Shown here: positions 24,513 to 27,822 of the stretch, piece after piece
Position numbering within the stretch: the stretch's first letter is position 1
Layout of the letters: every line of letters starts with the position of its first letter
The notes under the pieces: generated by a model
Database searches by the model: none
What the model was told of the DNA's origin: nothing
What the model saw: the letters and a program-made list of their open reading frames with translations, nothing else
Made by a program: the position numbers and the translations under genes
DNA from: DASUFP01 sp036274495
GTDB lineage: Bacteria; Bacteroidota; Bacteroidia; AKYH767-A; OLB10
Assembly (NCBI GenBank): GCA_036274495.1
Contig: DASUFP010000104.1
Location: 1-27,822, forward strand
Length of the DNA: 27,822 nt
Direction of reading: 5' to 3'

Positions 24513-24520
24513 TATATTTG
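24513..24520 (+). promoter_or_regulatory. Putative internal promoter before paaZ (-7 element)
   Basis: TATATTTG matches TAnnTTTG exactly and ends 32 bp before the paaZ start. There is no TTG at the usual -33 distance; that position is occupied by the hairpin at 24484-24502. Confidence 0.4.
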
Positions 24521-24552
24521 TCCCGTCCCACCCGTAAACACTGAAAATATTC

Positions 24553-26598
24553 ATGAAACTTAAAAGCTATTCCTGTGGTCAATGGATTGAGGGAAAAGGT
24601 AACGGAACACCTCTGGTTCATGCTGTTACCGGAGAAGTAATTGCTGCTGCCGGCTCCGACGGGCTTGATTTTAAAGGGATGCTCGAGTATGCCCGTTCAA
24701 AAGGCGGTCCCGCACTTCGGAAAATGACCTTTCACGAGCGGGCGCTCATGCTCAAAAGGCTTGCGCTCTATCTGAACGACAGGAAAAAAGTGTTTTATGA
24801 TTTATCTTGGGCGACAGGAGCAACCAAATCCGATTCGTGGGTTGATATAGACGGAGGTATAAGTACACTCTTTGTTTTTGCGAGCAAAGGACGCAGGGAA
24901 CTTCCCGACCAGCCTTTTCTTGTAGAAGGCAATCCGGAGCAAATTTCGAAGAACGGTACGTTCATGGGTCACCACATCTGTGTGCCGCTCGAAGGAGTTG
25001 CTGTTCACATAAACGCATTTAATTTTCCCTGCTGGGGAATGCTTGAAAAAATAGCTCCTACTTTTTTGGCAGGAGTGCCTGCAATAGTTAAGCCTGCAAC
25101 CATCACCTCGTACCTTACCGAATTGATGGTTCGCGAAATAATCGCTTCCGGAATATTGCCCGAAGGCAGTCTTCAGCTGATTTGCGGTTCAACCGGCGAT
25201 TTGCTTGATCACCTCACCTTGCAGGATGTTGTCACCTTTACCGGCTCGGCCGGCACAGGCAAAAAGCTGAAAACACATCCTGCTATTATCGAAAATTCTG
25301 TCCGCTTTAACATGGAGGCGGATTCTCTTAATTGCTGCATCTTAGGACCCGACGCTGCCCCGGGAACTGCCGAATTCGATTTGTACATAAAAGAAGTTGC
25401 AAGAGAAATGACACTTAAGGCCGGCCAGCGGTGTACGGCTATCAGGAGAGCCATGGTTCCTGAAAAATATATTGACGATGTAATTGCTTCACTCAAAGTG
25501 AGACTCGATGGTGTCCGGCTGGGTAATCCTGCAATCGAAGGAGTACGCATGGGGCCGCTGGCAGGACTTGTACAGGTTGATGAGGTAAAAAGCAGAGTGA
25601 AATTACTGCAATCGGTTTGCGAAACCGTTTATGGCAATTACGATGATTTTGATGTTACCGGTGCCGAAAAATCGAAAGGCGCTTTTATGCCGGCAATGTT
25701 GCTCTATTGTAAAGATGCATTAAAACAAAATGAACCTCACGATCTGGAAGCATTCGGACCTGTAAGTACTGTTATGGGCTACAAAAATGCAGATGAGGCC
25801 ATTGCGCTTGCTAAACGCGGCAAGGGAAGTCTTGTAGGTTCTGTTTTCACAGCTTCAAATGAGTTTGCCCGGGAAATAGTCATGGGCACAGCCTCCTATC
25901 ATGGACGTTTACTGGTTATTAATGAAGCGTGTGCCGGTGAGTCAACCGGTCACGGATCGCCCTTGGCCCATCTGGTTCATGGAGGACCCGGCCGTGCAGG
26001 AGGCGGTGAAGAGATGGGTGGCATAAGAAGTGTAAAGCATTATATGCAACGTACCGCAATTCAAGGTTCACCCGACACGTTGACGGCTATTTGTAAGGAA
26101 TTTATCAGGGGCTCCGCAACTCCTGAAGACGTAAAGCATCCGTTTAAAAAATATTTTGAAGAGATTGAAATCGGCGATTCTTTATTTACGCATAACCGGA
26201 CCGTTACCGAAGCCGACATTGTGAATTTTGCCGGAGTCAGCGGCGATTTTTTCTATGCGCATACCGATGAGACATCACTGGAAGGTTCGATTTTTGAAAA
26301 ACGGGTTGCGCACGGTTATTTTATTATTTCCGCTGCAGCGGGATTATTTGTTGATCCTAAAAAGGGACCTGTTCTTGCCAATTACGGACTCGACAGCCTG
26401 CGGTTTACGCAACCGGTATATGTCGGGGATACTATCACTGTAAGGCTCACCTGTAAAAGAAAAACCAAGAAAGAAGACCGTGAAGGGCAAATTCCGCAGG
26501 GAGTTGTTGAGTGGGATGTGGAAGTAAAAAATCAAAAAGGAGAAACAGTCGCAACCGAAACGGTGCTGACACTTGTGCAGCGGAAAAATGTAAATTGA
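24553..26598 (+). CDS. paaZ: Bifunctional oxepin-CoA hydrolase / aldehyde dehydrogenase PaaZ
   Basis: PaaZ (681 aa) is a fusion enzyme. The N-terminal aldehyde dehydrogenase (about 1-520) has Lys180 in IVKPATITS, the NAD loop TFTGSAGTGKKL (228-239), general base Glu255 in FNMEADS and nucleophile Cys294 in AGQRCTAIRR. It oxidises the semialdehyde released on ring opening. The C-terminal MaoC-type hydratase domain (about 540-681) has Asp565 and His570 in VSGDFFYAHTDE, the D-x4-H pair that opens oxepin-CoA. Both active sites look intact and the length matches the family. It follows a 103-bp gap with a hairpin and promoter-like element. A small membrane protein gene starts 11 bp downstream. Confidence 0.96.
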   Translation: MKLKSYSCGQWIEGKGNGTPLVHAVTGEVIAAAGSDGLDFKGMLEYARSKGGPALRKMTFHERALMLKRLALYLNDRKKVFYDLSWATGATKSDSWVDIDGGISTLFVFASKGRRELPDQPFLVEGNPEQISKNGTFMGHHICVPLEGVAVHINAFNFPCWGMLEKIAPTFLAGVPAIVKPATITSYLTELMVREIIASGILPEGSLQLICGSTGDLLDHLTLQDVVTFTGSAGTGKKLKTHPAIIENSVRFNMEADSLNCCILGPDAAPGTAEFDLYIKEVAREMTLKAGQRCTAIRRAMVPEKYIDDVIASLKVRLDGVRLGNPAIEGVRMGPLAGLVQVDEVKSRVKLLQSVCETVYGNYDDFDVTGAEKSKGAFMPAMLLYCKDALKQNEPHDLEAFGPVSTVMGYKNADEAIALAKRGKGSLVGSVFTASNEFAREIVMGTASYHGRLLVINEACAGESTGHGSPLAHLVHGGPGRAGGGEEMGGIRSVKHYMQRTAIQGSPDTLTAICKEFIRGSATPEDVKHPFKKYFEEIEIGDSLFTHNRTVTEADIVNFAGVSGDFFYAHTDETSLEGSIFEKRVAHGYFIISAAAGLFVDPKKGPVLANYGLDSLRFTQPVYVGDTITVRLTCKRKTKKEDREGQIPQGVVEWDVEVKNQKGETVATETVLTLVQRKNVN

Positions 26599-26609
26599 AA
26601 AACACTATC

Positions 26610-27167
26610 ATGAAGAAAGCAGCAATTGTACTAGTCCTTTTTATGGCATCCGGACTCAGCCATTCTTACGGACAGGCTTCAAAGAATAACAAGGTCAATT
26701 ACCTGATTGAAATAATTGACAGCCTCGACAGAGTAATTGTCAACCGCAATGCAACCATCAGCAAAGCTGATTCAGCACTACGTGCCGAGCGTGCAACCGG
26801 TAACGATTTGCGCGATCAGCTGATTACCCTGGATGAGATGCGAAAAAAACTGGAGGCCAATATTAATACCTACCAGGGTGAAAATCTGAAGCTCAATCAA
26901 AGCAACAGAATCCTTGTCATCTTTAATTCCTTTGTTGCAGTTTTGCTGATAGTTACGCTTGTTTTTTATTTAAGAAAAATTAACAAAAAAGCAGTTACCG
27001 AACCTTCGGCAAACGCGGCTTCACAAACCAAAAAACCACAGGTTTCTGTTCATGCTTCGTTCGAAGACAAATTGCAACAACTGGAACGTTTGGGAAAACT
27101 AAGAGAAAAGGGGCTCCTGTCAGATGAGGAGTTTTTATTTGAAAAAAACCAGGTGCTGGGTAAATAA
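26610..27167 (+). CDS. Membrane-anchored coiled-coil protein with C-terminal SHOCT domain
   Basis: This 185-aa protein is not a known phenylacetate enzyme. It begins with a signal peptide (MKKAAIVLVLFMASGLSHSYGQA). A charged, probably coiled-coil region (about 30-98, extracytoplasmic by prediction) is followed by one membrane helix, ILVIFNSFVAVLLIVTLVFY (101-120), a basic linker and a C-terminal SHOCT domain, EDKLQQLERLGKLREKGLLS through EEFLFEKNQVLG. SHOCT domains are short helical modules often found at the ends of membrane proteins, probably for oligomerisation. The start ATG at 26610 is chosen over an upstream in-frame start inside paaZ because it begins the signal peptide. It sits 11 bp after paaZ and 11 bp before an enoyl-CoA hydratase gene, so it is cotranscribed. 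Function unknown. Confidence 0.85.
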   Translation: MKKAAIVLVLFMASGLSHSYGQASKNNKVNYLIEIIDSLDRVIVNRNATISKADSALRAERATGNDLRDQLITLDEMRKKLEANINTYQGENLKLNQSNRILVIFNSFVAVLLIVTLVFYLRKINKKAVTEPSANAASQTKKPQVSVHASFEDKLQQLERLGKLREKGLLSDEEFLFEKNQVLGK

Positions 27168-27178
27168 GAGAATTTGAT

Positions 27179-27822
27179 ATGGAAACAATTACAGAAGGAA
27201 CATTAGACAGCCGCATTGATAACGGCATTGCAACTATAACTTTTTTTCATCCGCAAAGTAATTCCCTGCCGGGTGTACTGCTTCATAAAATGGCGGATGC
27301 TGTTACTTCGGCAGGAGCCGATTCAAACGTGCATGTTATAGTTCTTAAAAGCGAAGGAGAAAAGGCCTTTTGCGCCGGTGCTTCATTTGATGAACTTATG
27401 TCGATTGACAGTTTTGACAGGGGAAGAGCTTTTTTCTCAGGATTCGCCATGGTAATTAATGCCATTCGTAAAGCACCAAAATTTGTGGTTGCAAGAGTTC
27501 AGGGCAAGGCAGTAGGAGGTGGCGTAGGATTGGTTGCTGCAGCTGATTACGCTATTGCAATGGATGGTGCAGCAGTTAAATTATCGGAACTGGCTGTAGG
27601 GATCGGACCATTTGTTGTAGGGCCCGCTGTTGAACGTAAAATTGGCAAATCAGCATTTTCTCAACTTGCAATCAATGCTACCGAATGGAAATCGTCGGAC
27701 TGGGCATGCCAGAAGGGATTGTATGCGGATACTTTTAGTACCATTGATGAGCTGGACGCAGCTGTGAATACACTTACCACCCGTTTATCACACAGCAATC
27801 CTCATGCTATGCAACAGTTGAA
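27179..27822 (+). CDS. Enoyl-CoA hydratase/isomerase-family protein (cut by window edge)
   Basis: I translated 214 codons from ATG 27179 with no stop before the window end. The crotonase fold is clear: oxyanion-hole elements EKAFCAGASFDEL (about 62-74) and VQGKAVGGGVGLVAAADYAI (107-126), with the second catalytic Glu retained in VKLSELAVGIGP. The first catalytic Glu of hydratases (GGGCE) is Gly here (GGGVG), so full hydratase chemistry is doubtful. By position it is a candidate for the PaaF step (hydration of 2,3-dehydroadipyl-CoA), but the missing residue argues for an isomerase, hydrolase or other role. I therefore give no gene symbol. Confidence 0.85.
   Translation, partial: METITEGTLDSRIDNGIATITFFHPQSNSLPGVLLHKMADAVTSAGADSNVHVIVLKSEGEKAFCAGASFDELMSIDSFDRGRAFFSGFAMVINAIRKAPKFVVARVQGKAVGGGVGLVAAADYAIAMDGAAVKLSELAVGIGPFVVGPAVERKIGKSAFSQLAINATEWKSSDWACQKGLYADTFSTIDELDAAVNTLTTRLSHSNPHAMQQL

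Noticed and set aside
26511..26609. Upstream in-frame extension of the SHOCT protein into paaZ
   Set aside because: The extra residues are basic and Cys-containing, and would hide the signal peptide that begins at 26610.
1..27822. CRISPR arrays, tRNA/rRNA genes, insertion sequences or transposases
   Set aside because: I saw no regularly spaced repeats, no tRNA cloverleaf-like segments and no transposase motifs on either strand.

Overview
The window looks like a Bacteroidota chromosome. The evidence is the AT-leaning sequence, three perfect matches to the Bacteroidota -7 promoter element TAnnTTTG upstream of gene starts (a fourth precedes paaZ), a lipoprotein-type Wza homologue, a Wzc kinase with the C-terminal Tyr/Gly tail common in this phylum, and the paaABCD...IJYZ gene content. 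I cannot place it below phylum with confidence.

Region 1 (1-11465, all minus strand) is the promoter-proximal part of an exopolysaccharide operon. Transcription runs from right to left: outer-membrane export lipoprotein (Wza-like), tyrosine autokinase/co-polymerase (Wzc), flippase (Wzx), two different sulfotransferases, two adjacent nucleotidyltransferase-fold proteins of unknown role, a SAM methyltransferase, two GT4 glycosyltransferases, and the first 82 codons of a Wzy/O-antigen-ligase-like membrane polymerase cut by the window edge. Spacing is tight, with several 4-bp or 1-2-bp junctions, so it reads as one transcript. The two sulfotransferases imply a sulfated polymer. No initiating phosphoglycosyltransferase and no PAPS-forming enzymes are visible here.

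Region 2 (11466-11696) is a divergent control region with a near-canonical promoter in each direction and an inverted-repeat candidate operator in front of paaA.

Region 3 (11697-16235, plus strand) holds paaA, paaB, paaC, paaD, paaG and paaH: the phenylacetyl-CoA epoxidase, its maturation factor, the ring-opening isomerase and a 3-hydroxyacyl-CoA dehydrogenase. The usual reductase gene paaE and ligase gene paaK are absent from the window.

Region 4 (16229-21944) is inserted between the two paa blocks. It contains a minus-strand set (two paralogous membrane PAS histidine kinases plus a small unknown protein), a divergent single-domain response regulator, and a divergent alpha-oxoamine-synthase-family PLP enzyme with its own promoter.

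Region 5 (22185-27822, plus strand) continues the pathway with paaI (thioesterase), paaJ (thiolase), paaY (hexapeptide protein) and paaZ (ring hydrolase/aldehyde dehydrogenase). A small membrane SHOCT-domain protein follows, then an enoyl-CoA hydratase-family gene cut by the right edge. Together regions 3 and 5 encode most of the aerobic CoA-linked route from phenylacetyl-CoA to acetyl-CoA and succinyl-CoA. The most novel-looking parts are the paired nucleotidyltransferase-fold genes in the sulfated polysaccharide operon, the kinase/regulator island in the paa locus, the SHOCT membrane protein inside the paa operon, and the divergent oxoamine synthase.
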